This document shows, piece by piece, positions 51,696 through 60,458 of a stretch of 64,000 bases of DNA. The notes beneath the pieces were generated by a model. That model was given only the letters and a program-made list of their open reading frames with translations. It was not told the DNA's origin and ran no database searches. Made by a program: the position numbers and the translations under genes. The DNA is taken from NCBI GenBank assembly GCA_049325055.1, contig JBMOPB010000013.1, positions 1 to 64,000 of the forward strand, written 5' to 3'. This stretch comes from BRHc4a sp049325055 (GTDB lineage Bacteria > Bacillota > Desulfotomaculia > Desulfotomaculales > Desulfocucumaceae). The stretch's first letter is position 1. The number at the start of each line of letters is the position of its first letter.

Positions 51696-52448
51696 ATGGT
51701 TGATGCGCTGGTTCTGGCCGGCAGCAGAAATGACGGCCCTTTAAAGCAATGCAGCTCTGTTCCCTATGAGGCCATGATAACCATTGGCCGCAAAGCGATG
51801 GTAGAATACGTTATTGACGCTCTAAAGAGCTGCAAGCGTATTGGAAGAATCGTTGTGGTGGGCCCCCCCGGTGTGCCGGGCTTCTGCGACCGGGACGACA
51901 TTCAGGTTGTCAAGGCCGAGGGAAGTCTTATGGAGAATGTGGCCAGGGGGGTGAAGTACCTGCCCGGCGCCGAAAGGGTGCTTCTGGCCACCTGCGATAT
52001 ACCGCTCATAACTTCCCAGGCCATAGAGGATTTTTTGGACAAGTGCGGCAACAGGACCGCCGAAGTGTATTACCCCGTTGTGCCCAGGGAAGTGGTGGAG
52101 AAAAACTTCTTAAACGTAAGACGAACATATGTTACCCTGAAGGAAGGGGACTTCACAGGGGGCAACCTTTTCCTCATTGACCCCGGGGCGGTCAACCGGT
52201 GCATGGAAATGGGACAGCAGCTGGTTGACGCCAGGAAAAGCCCAATTCGCCTCAGCAGACTGATGGGCGTTCCTTTCCTGTTGAAATTTATGCTGCGGAT
52301 GGTGACTCTCAAGGAGGCCGAGGAAAAGGCTTCGGCGCTTCTGGGAGTTGAGGGGGCCGTGGTGGTTACCACTTACCCGGAAGTTGGTGTTGACGTGGAT
52401 AAGCCCAGCGACCTGGAACTGGTGAGCAAAGTGCTGGATACCGCCTGA
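51696..52448 (+). CDS. MobA-like nucleotidyltransferase family protein
   Basis: A 250-residue NTP-transferase fold protein. The start VDALVLAGSRNDGPLKQ is a variant of the LAGG..RM signature; LLATCDIPLIT carries the metal-binding Asp and VGVDVDKPSDLELV is at the end, as in GlmU/MobA relatives. The loss of the usual Gly-Gly and Arg makes the substrate uncertain. It is directly coupled to the GntR gene. Confidence 0.8.
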   Translation: MVDALVLAGSRNDGPLKQCSSVPYEAMITIGRKAMVEYVIDALKSCKRIGRIVVVGPPGVPGFCDRDDIQVVKAEGSLMENVARGVKYLPGAERVLLATCDIPLITSQAIEDFLDKCGNRTAEVYYPVVPREVVEKNFLNVRRTYVTLKEGDFTGGNLFLIDPGAVNRCMEMGQQLVDARKSPIRLSRLMGVPFLLKFMLRMVTLKEAEEKASALLGVEGAVVVTTYPEVGVDVDKPSDLELVSKVLDTA

Positions 52449-52483
52449 GGGTCGGTTTCTTTACCGGCGGCAAATATATTTGT

Positions 52484-52516
52484 GGAATTAGCTTTATGCT
52501 AATTCCTTCTTAATTT
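52484..52516 (+). terminator. Terminator after the nucleotidyltransferase gene
   Basis: Perfect stem ggaattagc/gctaattcc with tttat loop, then ttcttaatttt. Confidence 0.82.
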
Positions 52517-52563
52517 TGAATCCATTTCTCACTTTTGTTAAACAAGAAACGGGAGGTCTCCTG

Positions 52564-53781
52564 GTGAACAGAAAGGAATTTGCGGTTGACAAGGTGATCG
52601 AAGCCAGGAACAGGATGGCCGGCGTTATTCATGTAACACCGCTGGACTATTCCCGAACCTTTAGCAACATGACCGGCGCCAATTTATACCTCAAACTGGA
52701 AAACATGCAGAAAACAGGGTCTTTTAAAATCAGGGGGGCATATAACAAAATCAGTACCCTGTCGGCGGTGGAAAGGTCAAGGGGCGTGATTGCGGCCTCG
52801 GCCGGTAATCACGCTCAGGGAGTGGCCTACGCTGCGGCCAGCTGGGGTATAAAGGCCACCATTGTAATGCCCGAAGGATCTCCCATAACAAAAATAATGG
52901 CCAGCAGGGGCTATGGCGCTGACGTTATACTTTCCGGCAAGGATTACGATGAGGCTTTTGAGGCGGCCAAAGAGATTCAAAAAAAATCCGGTGCAACGTA
53001 TATTCACGGTTTTGACGATATTGACATCATAGCCGGGCAGGGGACTTTAGGGCTGGAGATCCTTGAACAGCTGCCGGACGTTGACGTAGTGGTTGTCCCC
53101 GTGGGCGGCGGCGGTCTTTTGGGCGGAATTTCCTTTGCCCTGAAAACACTCAGGCCCCGGGTAAAGGTTTATGGTGTCCAGTCCTCCGGTGCTCCGGCGG
53201 TTTATCTTTACCGTAAATCCGGGGAGATTAAGGAGCTGCCTGTGTCGGGAACTATTGCCGAGGGGATAAACGTGCGCCGGCCGGGTAATATTACCATTGA
53301 TCTGATAAATAAATACGTTGACGACGTGGTGCTGGTGGACGACGAGGAAATATCCCGTACCATACTGATGCTTCTGGAACGCAACAAGGTGGTGTCCGAG
53401 GGCGCCGGGGCGGCCGCCCTGGCGTCGCTTCTTCACGGCAGGCTTAACCTGGACGGTCTTAACGTGGTGTCGGTGATTAGCGGGGGAAACATTGATGTCA
53501 ACATGCTGTCCAATATCATCGAAAGGGGCCTTGTCAAGTCCGGTCGGCGCTTGCGTATAAGGACAGTGATTTCAGACCGGCCGGGCAGCCTCCAGAAAAT
53601 TGTTTCACTGGTGGCGTCGCAAGAGGTCAATATAATTTCTATTGTCCATGACCGGTCGAGGCCAAAGGTGCCCATCAGGGACGCCGAAGTGGAATTTATA
53701 CTGGAGACAATGGACTGGGATCACATTGACAGCGTGGTCAAGAGCCTTGAAAAGGCCGGCTATTCCCTGGAGGTATTGTAG
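52564..53781 (+). CDS. ilvA: Threonine ammonia-lyase (IlvA/TdcB type) with ACT domain
   Basis: A 405-residue PLP enzyme that deaminates threonine to 2-oxobutyrate. PLP Lys55 is in TGSFKIRGA; SAGNHAQG and VPVGGGGLLGG bind cofactor and phosphate. One ACT-like domain follows (about 330-405). A single short ACT is typical of the TdcB/IlvA1-like form, whereas biosynthetic IlvA has a longer regulatory domain. GTG at 52564 follows ggagg; the longer upstream start is rejected. No branched-chain genes are nearby. Confidence 0.93.
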   Translation: MNRKEFAVDKVIEARNRMAGVIHVTPLDYSRTFSNMTGANLYLKLENMQKTGSFKIRGAYNKISTLSAVERSRGVIAASAGNHAQGVAYAAASWGIKATIVMPEGSPITKIMASRGYGADVILSGKDYDEAFEAAKEIQKKSGATYIHGFDDIDIIAGQGTLGLEILEQLPDVDVVVVPVGGGGLLGGISFALKTLRPRVKVYGVQSSGAPAVYLYRKSGEIKELPVSGTIAEGINVRRPGNITIDLINKYVDDVVLVDDEEISRTILMLLERNKVVSEGAGAAALASLLHGRLNLDGLNVVSVISGGNIDVNMLSNIIERGLVKSGRRLRIRTVISDRPGSLQKIVSLVASQEVNIISIVHDRSRPKVPIRDAEVEFILETMDWDHIDSVVKSLEKAGYSLEVL

Positions 53782-53901
53782 CCGTGCAAAGTGCTTTAGT
53801 ATCTGAAATCTGCAAATTGGCGATCCAAACCCGCGAATAAATGCTCATTGTATAGTTTATTATATTTAAGGAATATTTTTCATATTGAACTGGAAAAATG
53901 A

Positions 53902-53926
53902 AGGAATTTTTTTTTCGATGGAGAAT
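53902..53926 (+). promoter_or_regulatory. Sigma-H promoter of spoVG
   Basis: AGGAATT (53902-53908), a 14-base spacer and GAAT (53923-53926). Both elements and spacing match the sigma-H consensus and the known B. subtilis spoVG promoter. Confidence 0.8.
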
Positions 53927-53979
53927 TCAATCAAAATCATTATTGTTAAAAACTATGAAAAAGGAAGGTGGTGAGGGGA

Positions 53980-54234
53980 TTGGTGGTAACCGACGTAAGG
54001 GTGCGTAAAATTTTGTCGGAAGGTAAAATGAAGGCAATAGTTTCGGTTACACTTGATGATATGTTTGTAATACATGACGTCAAGGTGGTTGAAGGACAAA
54101 ACGGGCTGTTTGTTGCTATGCCCAGCAGGAAAACTCCGGACGGCGAATTCAGAGACATAGCGCATCCCATCACATCTTCTGCCCGGGAAGTTATACAAAA
54201 TGCTGTTTTACAGGCCTATGAGGCAGCAATATAA
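53980..54234 (+). CDS. spoVG: Septation/RNA-binding regulator SpoVG
   Basis: An 84-residue protein with VTDVRVRKI, SVTLDDMFVIHDVKVV and NGLFVAMPSRKTPDGEFRDI, which are diagnostic. SpoVG affects septation, cortex formation and gene expression and binds nucleic acid. TTG at 53980 gives the usual N-terminus; GTG codons at 53968 and 53983 are alternatives. Sigma-H promoter upstream, terminator downstream, glmU next, as in Bacillus. Confidence 0.95.
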   Translation: MVVTDVRVRKILSEGKMKAIVSVTLDDMFVIHDVKVVEGQNGLFVAMPSRKTPDGEFRDIAHPITSSAREVIQNAVLQAYEAAI

Positions 54235-54253
54235 CATTATATGGTCAAACATC

Positions 54254-54279
54254 AAGGGAGCTTAAGGCTCTCTTTTTGT
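54254..54279 (+). terminator. Terminator after spoVG
   Basis: Stem agggagc/gctctct with ttaag loop and five T. Confidence 0.75.
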
Positions 54280-54377
54280 GTGAAAACTCAAAAAATAGTT
54301 AATGCTAAAGGGAAATCTCGATTTTTGTTGAATTAAAGAGTTTGGGTTTAAAAAAGACTGGAAAGGCGGACTGGGAA

Positions 54378-55760
54378 ATGGGCCTGGCAACCGTTATCCT
54401 TGCTGCTGGTAAAGGCACAAGAATGAAATCTGAGTTGCCAAAGGTTTTGCATAAGGTATGCGGTGTGCCTATGATTAATCATGTGCTGAAGGCGGCAAGG
54501 GATGCCGGGTCCGAAAGGATCGTGGCAGTGGTCGGTTTTGGCGGGGATCTGGTGGCACAGGCGGTGGATGGGCAGGCAGAGATAGCTTTGCAGCTTGAAC
54601 AGCTTGGCACCGCTCACGCCCTTCATCAGGCAGCCGGCCCTTTAAAAGATTATAAGGGCGACATACTGGTGCTTTGCGGTGATACCCCGCTGATCTTGGC
54701 AGACACACTGAAGACGCTTATCTCGGTACACCGGGAAAGCGGCGCGTCGGCCACTGTTCTTACGGCCGAGCCGGACAACCCCGCGGGCTACGGCAGGATA
54801 ATAAGAAATGCCGGCGGGACGGTGGAAAGGATTGTTGAGCAAAAGGACGCCTCCCCGGAAGAGCTGCTGGTCAGAGAAATCAATACCGGAATATACTGCT
54901 TTAAATCCGCCGGGCTTTTCGAGGATCTGGCACAGATAAAGCCGGACAATGCCCAGGGGGAGTATTACCTCCCGGACCTGGTGGGAAAATTCGTGGGGGA
55001 AGGCAGGGTGGTATCCGCTGTTTCGGGAGCTGACCCTGTTGAAATAATGGGAGTGAATGACCGCTGCCAGTTGGCCCTTGCCCAGTCTTCCATGAGGAAA
55101 AGGGTCAACAGGGAACTGATGCTTTCAGGAGTAACCATAATTGACCCGGACAATGTCTTCATTGACGCCGGTGTAATCATAGGCAGGGATACCGTCATTT
55201 ATCCGGGCGCCATCATTGAGGGTGATACGGTAATCGGGGAAGGATGTGAAATTGGTCCTTTTACCCGGATTATTTCCGCCCGTATAAAAGATAACGTCAC
55301 TGTAAGGCAGTCCGTTGTTGAAGACAGTGAGATCGGCAGCAACTGTACTATCGGCCCGTACTCATACATCAGGCCCGGCTGCAGGCTTTTCGAACGTGTC
55401 AAGGTGGGGGATTTTGTTGAACTGAAAAAGGCCGAGATAGGCAGCGGCAGCAAGGTCCCGCATCTCAGTTACGTGGGGGATGCGGTCCTTGGGCAAAATG
55501 TAAATGTGGGGGCCGGAACCATCACCTGTAACTATGACGGTGAGAAAAAATGGAAGACGATTATCGGGGACAATGCATTTATCGGCAGCAACACAAACCT
55601 GGTGGCCCCGGTAAGGGTGGGTGATGGAGCGGTGACAGGCGCCGGTTCCACCATCACCAAGGATGTTCCGGATCATGCCCTGGGGGTAACCAGGGATCCG
55701 CAAAAGATTATACCAAACTGGTCCCGCAGGAAAAGAGCCCCAAAAGAAGAAGACAAGTGA
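54378..55760 (+). CDS. glmU: Bifunctional UDP-N-acetylglucosamine pyrophosphorylase/glucosamine-1-phosphate acetyltransferase (GlmU)
   Basis: A 460-residue enzyme making UDP-GlcNAc for cell wall. Uridyltransferase domain: VILAAGKGTRMKSELPKVLH at 6-25. C-terminal left-handed beta helix with hexapeptide repeats and NVGAGTITCNYDGEKKWKT. ATG at 54378 chosen as the typical N-terminus; a TTG 36 bases earlier is in frame. Confidence 0.97.
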   Translation: MGLATVILAAGKGTRMKSELPKVLHKVCGVPMINHVLKAARDAGSERIVAVVGFGGDLVAQAVDGQAEIALQLEQLGTAHALHQAAGPLKDYKGDILVLCGDTPLILADTLKTLISVHRESGASATVLTAEPDNPAGYGRIIRNAGGTVERIVEQKDASPEELLVREINTGIYCFKSAGLFEDLAQIKPDNAQGEYYLPDLVGKFVGEGRVVSAVSGADPVEIMGVNDRCQLALAQSSMRKRVNRELMLSGVTIIDPDNVFIDAGVIIGRDTVIYPGAIIEGDTVIGEGCEIGPFTRIISARIKDNVTVRQSVVEDSEIGSNCTIGPYSYIRPGCRLFERVKVGDFVELKKAEIGSGSKVPHLSYVGDAVLGQNVNVGAGTITCNYDGEKKWKTIIGDNAFIGSNTNLVAPVRVGDGAVTGAGSTITKDVPDHALGVTRDPQKIIPNWSRRKRAPKEEDK

Positions 55761-55782
55761 GATGAGTACGGAGGTATCTTCC

Positions 55783-56730
55783 ATGACATCCCGCAGAAGG
55801 TTAAAGATTTTTACCGGTAACTCCAATCCCCGTCTGGCCGAGGAAATAGCCCAGTATCTCGGAGTTTCGGTGGGTTCTGCCAAGGTTGGCCGCTTCAGCG
55901 ACGGTGAAATACAGGTAAAAATAAATGAAAGCGTAAGGGGAGCGGACGTATTTATAATCCAGCCCACCAACACTCCAGTAAATGAGCATCTTATGGAACT
56001 GCTCATAATGGTTGACGCGGTCAGGAGGGCTTCAGCCAGAAGAATAACGGCCGTTCTGCCCTATTATGGCTATGCCCGCCAGGACCGCAAGGCAAGGGCC
56101 AGGGATCCCATCACGGCGAAGCTGGTGGCGAACCTGCTCCACGCCAGCGGCGCCAGGAGGGTAATAACCATGGACCTTCACGCGGGACAGATTCAGGGTT
56201 TTTTCGATATACCCGTAGATCACCTGCCATGTGTGCCCATTCTGGCCCAATACTTTATTCAGCAAAAACTAAATGACCTGACAGTTGTTTCTCCGGACCT
56301 GGGCGGGGTCACAAGGGCCAGGGATCTGGCAGAGCGCATCGGGGCGCCCATAGCCATTATCGACAAGCGCCGCCCCGAGCCCAACGTGGCGGAGATTATG
56401 AATATTATCGGGGAAATAAAGGACCGGAATGTGATAATGATTGACGACATCATAGATACCGGCGGAACCATTACCCAGGGGGCGAAGGCGCTGAAACAAT
56501 GGGGGGCAAAGGACATATACATCTGCTGCACCCACCCGGTCTTAAGCGGCCCGGCCTTGAAACGACTGGAGGAGGCCCCGGTAAAGGAAGTGCTGGTGAC
56601 CAACACCATTCACGTTCCAGCGGAAAAGGTTATCCCCAAAATGAAGATTCTTTCGGTGGCTCCGCTTCTTGGTGAGGCCATTATAAGGATTCATGAGGAC
56701 CTGAGCGTAAGCAAACTTTTTGATACCTAG
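55783..56730 (+). CDS. prs: Ribose-phosphate pyrophosphokinase (PRPP synthetase)
   Basis: A 315-residue enzyme making PRPP from ribose 5-phosphate and ATP. KIFTGNSNPRLAEEIA at the start, YYGYARQDRKARARDPIT flexible loop, DLHAGQIQGFF and the PRPP loop MIDDIIDTGGTI. The ATG at 55783 follows ggaggtatcttcc. The gene starts 22 bases after glmU ends and is followed by a strong terminator. Confidence 0.97.
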   Translation: MTSRRRLKIFTGNSNPRLAEEIAQYLGVSVGSAKVGRFSDGEIQVKINESVRGADVFIIQPTNTPVNEHLMELLIMVDAVRRASARRITAVLPYYGYARQDRKARARDPITAKLVANLLHASGARRVITMDLHAGQIQGFFDIPVDHLPCVPILAQYFIQQKLNDLTVVSPDLGGVTRARDLAERIGAPIAIIDKRRPEPNVAEIMNIIGEIKDRNVIMIDDIIDTGGTITQGAKALKQWGAKDIYICCTHPVLSGPALKRLEEAPVKEVLVTNTIHVPAEKVIPKMKILSVAPLLGEAIIRIHEDLSVSKLFDT

Positions 56731-56736
56731 CAGATT

Positions 56737-56767
56737 AAAAAAGATCTCCGGAATGGAGATCTTTTTT
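56737..56767. terminator. Bidirectional terminator between prs and the PRC-barrel gene
   Basis: Perfect stem aaaaaagatctcc/ggagatctttttt with ggaat loop; A- and T-runs allow use on both strands. Confidence 0.92.
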
Positions 56768-57613
56768 CTAGTTTTCTTTACGGGACTGGTCGCTGTTGGC
56801 GCCGATGTCCTCGGGGGGCTTGAGAATCTGGGGTTCGGCAGTATCCGGATCTTCCTTTGTTTTAAAGGGTTCTTCCTGGTGGTGTTCTTCTTCATGGTGG
56901 CCGCAACTGCAGGTTCCGCCGCGAGATTTACCGTTGTTTTCAGCGGATGCCTCTTCGATTTCGTTGTCCCCGTTTGATTTCTTTTCCTTTCTTAATTTTT
57001 CAATGGACTGATTGATACTTCTTCCCAAATCTTTTGTTTTCTGGAATGTGGATCCAAAAAAGTGTCCGGTGTTCTCGCGGAAATTCCTGAGAGCTTCCTG
57101 CAGCCCCCCGTCCATCTTAACTATATTGTCAATGGAAGAGTTGCTGCAGATTATAATGGATGTTCCCAGGGTGCGGACATAGTTTATATCCAGAAATGCG
57201 CTGCCCTTGAAAAGATTGTTTACCGTTCCGCCGGAAAACTCCAGGCCAACAATATCTCCGGTCTGCAGGTCCACATAGTACTCTTCCACCAAGCCCAGTA
57301 CAGCCCCGTTTTCCGCCACGAGCCGGGAGCCGATAATGTTAACCTTATCCTTGAAAAGCTTCAGTATTTCCGGGAGGCTGGTGCCTTTTTCCGCCCGGTT
57401 TACCCGGTCGATGGTGATTACATCCTCGCCGATGCTGTGTACCTTGCTGAAGGGGACGAATTTTTGCTCCCTGAACCAGCCTTTTTGCTCTATTATCAGG
57501 GCGGCCACATTTTTAAGGGCGGGGTTGATCACCAATCCCCTTACCGATCCGATCTGCTGGCCCTCCTCCAGGCTCACCACGGACATGCCCTGAAACTGCT
57601 TGCTTTTGCGCAA
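56768..57613 (-). CDS. PRC-barrel domain protein with acidic His/Cys-rich tail
   Basis: A 281-residue protein. Two PRC-barrel repeats: residues 5-80 (GMSVVSLEEGQQIGSVRGLVI) and about 88-165 (IIGSRLVAENGAVLGLVEEY). A basic helical segment follows (RSINQSIEKLRKEKK), then an acidic tail with the metal-binding-like CSCGHHEEEHHQEE near residue 240. PRC barrels occur in photosynthetic reaction centres and RimM; in sporulators YlmC/YrrD-like proteins carry them. TTG start behind gaggggggtcaatat. Function unknown. Confidence 0.8.
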   Translation of the reverse strand: MRKSKQFQGMSVVSLEEGQQIGSVRGLVINPALKNVAALIIEQKGWFREQKFVPFSKVHSIGEDVITIDRVNRAEKGTSLPEILKLFKDKVNIIGSRLVAENGAVLGLVEEYYVDLQTGDIVGLEFSGGTVNNLFKGSAFLDINYVRTLGTSIIICSNSSIDNIVKMDGGLQEALRNFRENTGHFFGSTFQKTKDLGRSINQSIEKLRKEKKSNGDNEIEEASAENNGKSRGGTCSCGHHEEEHHQEEPFKTKEDPDTAEPQILKPPEDIGANSDQSRKEN

Positions 57614-57798
57614 ATATTGACCCCCCTCTTATCAGAATACAAAATTTAACCGGCCGGAATTCAAATCCGGACTGCTGAATTTTGACTCTGGGAAGTTTAT
57701 TTATCTACATCTATTGCTATGCTTCCATAGGGTTTTTTATGACAAATTAAGGGAATACTAAACCTTAAAAGTTATGAAAAAAGTTCGGAGGTAATATT

Positions 57799-58413
57799 AT
57801 GGCCGGTTACAATCTGGAAGCGTCTGTCCGTAAAAATATGACCAAGAGTTACCGCAAAAGACTTTACAGCAAAGGGATGGTGCCTGCTGTTCTTTACGGT
57901 AAAAATATCGGAAGTTTGCCCCTGGAGGTTTCTGAGAAAGAACTGCAGGACGCCTTGCACACAGGTAAGAACAAAATCATCAACCTTGAGGTTTCAGGCA
58001 ATGGCGGGCCCTACAAGGTAATGGTAAGGGAAATGCAGTTTGACCCACTGAAAAAAGAAATAATACACGCGGATTTCCAGCAGATCTCAATGCGTGACAG
58101 GATACACACCTCGGTGCCGGTGGTTGTTTACGGGGAGGTTGACGAGGGGCTGGCCCAGGTTGTTTTAAGACGCCTTGAGATTTCATGCCTCCCCGCCGAC
58201 ATACCCGACCAAATCACCGTTGACATATCCGGCATGAGTCCGGGCGACAGCCTGTCGGTTATCGATCTTGACATACCCGGAGGTATAAACGTTTTAACCG
58301 ACATGGACTCCACCGTGGTTACCGTTCTGTCTCCGGAAGAGGAGGTTGGGGAGAAGGCCTCCGAGGCGGAAGACACCCCCAAGGATAACGGGGAAGATAA
58401 AGAGGAGAAATAA
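57799..58413 (+). CDS. rplY: 50S ribosomal protein L25/general stress protein Ctc
   Basis: A 204-residue protein with the 5S-rRNA-binding L25 N-terminal domain (GMVPAVLYGKNIGSLPLEVS), the TL5/Ctc C-terminal beta domain and an acidic tail (EDTPKDNGEDKEEK). Long Ctc form, as in Bacillus, between prs and pth. cggaggtaatatt precedes the ATG. Ctc is stress-related in B. subtilis. Confidence 0.95.
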   Translation: MAGYNLEASVRKNMTKSYRKRLYSKGMVPAVLYGKNIGSLPLEVSEKELQDALHTGKNKIINLEVSGNGGPYKVMVREMQFDPLKKEIIHADFQQISMRDRIHTSVPVVVYGEVDEGLAQVVLRRLEISCLPADIPDQITVDISGMSPGDSLSVIDLDIPGGINVLTDMDSTVVTVLSPEEEVGEKASEAEDTPKDNGEDKEEK

Positions 58414-58543
58414 CAACTAAATTGAAAATATCTCACGTCTGAATCCACAATCCGGAATAAAGCCGGCAAAGTCTGTTAATTATCACCAATTGCCTGCCCC
58501 CGGCATATTTTGTATCACAGAAATAAAAAAAGGGGGCTATTTT

Positions 58544-58993
58544 ATGTCCGATGAAAAAGATAGAGTGGAGGCCAAGGTTGAGGGTGTCGATGTATCCGGC
58601 TACATGCCCGGTCCTATAGGCCCTGTGTTGCCAACCATGTGTCCTCCGGATCCACCCAAAGACGAAAAGCATATGATGGATATGTTCATCCATAAGCTGA
58701 AGTCACTGAAAGGGCTGGAGGTAACCATTTATGTCATGGGCATGGGTCCTGTTGGCGCTGTTCCGCTGATTCCTCCTGGTGGAACCGGTGTTGTGCCTGC
58801 CACCGGAACCATGGGTATTACCGGAATGCTCCACAGTGTGGGGATGGACTATATTGAACTCCATGTAATGATGGGAGGAAATATGCGTGTGGTGCTTGTC
58901 CCCGTGATGGCGATAGCGGCCGTTGCGCCCGGCGGGCCACTTTTCCCTGAAGTTCAGCCCGAAGTGGTGACCACCGTACCGGGAATACTGTAA
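58544..58993 (+). CDS. Hypothetical Gly/Pro/Met-rich protein, 149 residues
   Basis: No family recognised. The N-terminus is charged (MSDEKDRVEAKVEGVDVSGY), then PGPIGPVLPTMCPPDPP, an alpha segment HMMDMFIHKLKSLKGLEV and a hydrophobic Gly/Pro/Val-rich rest with two weakly similar beta parts. ATG at 58544 follows aaaagggggctatttt. Composition recalls coat or surface proteins such as those at 46.5 and 47.4 kb. A terminator follows. Confidence 0.65.
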   Translation: MSDEKDRVEAKVEGVDVSGYMPGPIGPVLPTMCPPDPPKDEKHMMDMFIHKLKSLKGLEVTIYVMGMGPVGAVPLIPPGGTGVVPATGTMGITGMLHSVGMDYIELHVMMGGNMRVVLVPVMAIAAVAPGGPLFPEVQPEVVTTVPGIL

Positions 58994-59003
58994 AACCGGC
59001 AAA

Positions 59004-59034
59004 AGCCCCCTCCTCAAAGGGGGCTTATTATTTT
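59004..59034 (+). terminator. Terminator before pth
   Basis: Stem agccccc/gggggct followed by tattatttta. Confidence 0.85.
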
Positions 59035-59072
59035 ACAGGGATAAAATGATCCGGCCGGGAGGCAATGCAAGG

Positions 59073-59102
59073 TTGAAAAAGCCGGCAAAAACAGGTTAAA
59101 AT
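59073..59102 (+). promoter_or_regulatory. Promoter of pth
   Basis: TTGAAA (59073-59078), 18-base spacer, TAAAAT (59097-59102), about 55 bases before the ATG. Confidence 0.6.
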
Positions 59103-59156
59103 AGGCCTGTCGGTTAGTAAATCTATTTAATCAACCACCGTAATGGAGGAATTATT

Positions 59157-59720
59157 ATGTTTCTGGTGGTGGGTCTTGGAAACCCCGGAAGGGAGTATGC
59201 CGGCACCAGGCATAACATGGGCTTCAGGCTGGTGGACCTCCTGGCCGGCCGGCTGAATACACCTGTTGAAAAAAACCTTTTCAAATCATTGACCGGCCGG
59301 GGCTTACAGCACGGAAGGACAATTATTCTGGCAAAGCCTCAGACTTATATGAACCTCAGCGGCAACTCGGTGGCCGCCCTGATGAACTGGTTTAAAATAG
59401 CGCCATCGGGGCTGGTGGTGGCCTATGACGATTTGGATTTGCCCCCCGGCAAAATAAGGCTGAGGCCCCAGGGAGGTCACGGAGGTCACAGGGGAGTTGA
59501 GTCAATCATTGAAAAAATTGGAACAGGCGGCTTTTCCCGGGTGAGGATAGGTATAGGCAGACCGCCCAACCCCGAGTATGATGTAGCGGACTGGGTCCTG
59601 GGGAGACTTTCCGAGGAGGAGGAAAAGCTGGCAGGGGAGGCCCTGGAAAGGGCGGCTGAAGCTGTAATCACCCTGATAAATGAGGGAGTGGACGCCGCCA
59701 TGAACAGGTACAACCGGTAG
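59157..59720 (+). CDS. pth: Peptidyl-tRNA hydrolase (Pth)
   Basis: A 187-residue enzyme that frees tRNA from dropped-off peptides. Active-site residues: TRHNMGF (catalytic His), KPQTYMNLSG and YDDLDLPPGKIRLRPQGGHGGH. gaggaattatt precedes the ATG. It is followed by a small membrane protein gene and then mfd. Confidence 0.96.
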   Translation: MFLVVGLGNPGREYAGTRHNMGFRLVDLLAGRLNTPVEKNLFKSLTGRGLQHGRTIILAKPQTYMNLSGNSVAALMNWFKIAPSGLVVAYDDLDLPPGKIRLRPQGGHGGHRGVESIIEKIGTGGFSRVRIGIGRPPNPEYDVADWVLGRLSEEEEKLAGEALERAAEAVITLINEGVDAAMNRYNR

Positions 59721-59796
59721 TTAAAGTATAGAAAGCACGGCTTTATGTCAAATATATAAACATATGTGGTTGGGGCCGGCATTGGGAGATTTTAAT

Positions 59797-60213
59797 ATGT
59801 TTTGGGTTAAAGTCCTGTTGTCGGCGGCAGTGGCGGCCGGTTTTGCCATGGCTTTCAATCATATTTTTAAAAAAGCCGGGCAGGCGGGAATAAACTTTTT
59901 CGCCCCCGTTGCCGAGGAGTGGCTCAAGACCGGGTCGGCCCTTGTTTTTGACGTGCCGGTGCCAGGTACCCACATACTGTTCGGGGCTTTTGAAGCTGCC
60001 GGCGATTTCATATGGGGAGGCAGGTCCAGGCTGCTGGCCGCCTTATTCGGTGTAATGGCGCACACGGCCTTCGGACTTATTACTTGCTTTGTGATGGAGG
60101 CCGGGTATCCTGTTTTTACGGCCGTTCTTGCGTCTTTGGCCGCACATATGTCATGGAACACTCTTATCGCAAGGCTTACGGCGGTGAAACGGGCAAAATC
60201 CCGGAACCCTTGA
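59797..60213 (+). CDS. Membrane protein with PrsW/CPBP-like motifs
   Basis: A 138-residue protein with about four hydrophobic helices. The motifs APVAEEWLKTG, FGAFEAAGDFIWGG, AHTAFG and AHMSWNTLI resemble the Glu-Glu, Glu and His elements of CPBP/PrsW-type intramembrane proteases, though the protein is short. ATG at 59797 follows ttgggagatttt; ATG at 59764 is possible. It takes the place of fin (between pth and mfd) in Bacillus but has no Fin cysteines. Protease activity is only inferred. Confidence 0.6.
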   Translation: MFWVKVLLSAAVAAGFAMAFNHIFKKAGQAGINFFAPVAEEWLKTGSALVFDVPVPGTHILFGAFEAAGDFIWGGRSRLLAALFGVMAHTAFGLITCFVMEAGYPVFTAVLASLAAHMSWNTLIARLTAVKRAKSRNP

Positions 60214-60252
60214 CGCTTCCCGGACCCCGAAGATATAATTGGAGATATAATA

Positions 60253-60393
60253 TTGGCGGCCTTTGATTATTACAGCGGTTTAAATCAGGGCCTGAAGCAG
60301 CCGGGAGCCCCATCCGGGGAATCCGGGCGTTTTTGCCATGCCCTTAATAAAGGAGTTTTCAACACGGTTATAAGGCTTGTAACAGAGCTTTAG
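60253..60393 (+). CDS. Doubtful 46-residue ORF
   Basis: TTG start eight bases after ggag, reading MAAFDYYSGLNQGLKQ and ending IRLVTEL. No family or conserved motif. It could be a leader or chance frame between the membrane protein gene and the terminator. Confidence 0.25.
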   Translation: MAAFDYYSGLNQGLKQPGAPSGESGRFCHALNKGVFNTVIRLVTEL

Positions 60394-60413
60394 CCCTCGC
60401 TGAAGCTCTTTTC
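60384..60413 (+). terminator. Terminator before mfd
   Basis: Stem agagctt/aagctct with a 12-base loop and four T. Confidence 0.7.
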
Positions 60414-60458
60414 GTCGTGTCTTGATACGGCAAGAAGTATTTGGTTAGGAGATGTTTT

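Noticed and set aside
57655..57691. Further copy of the cagaatccag repeat
   Set aside because: ggaattcaaatccggactgc and its surroundings share only short pieces with the family; too weak to count.
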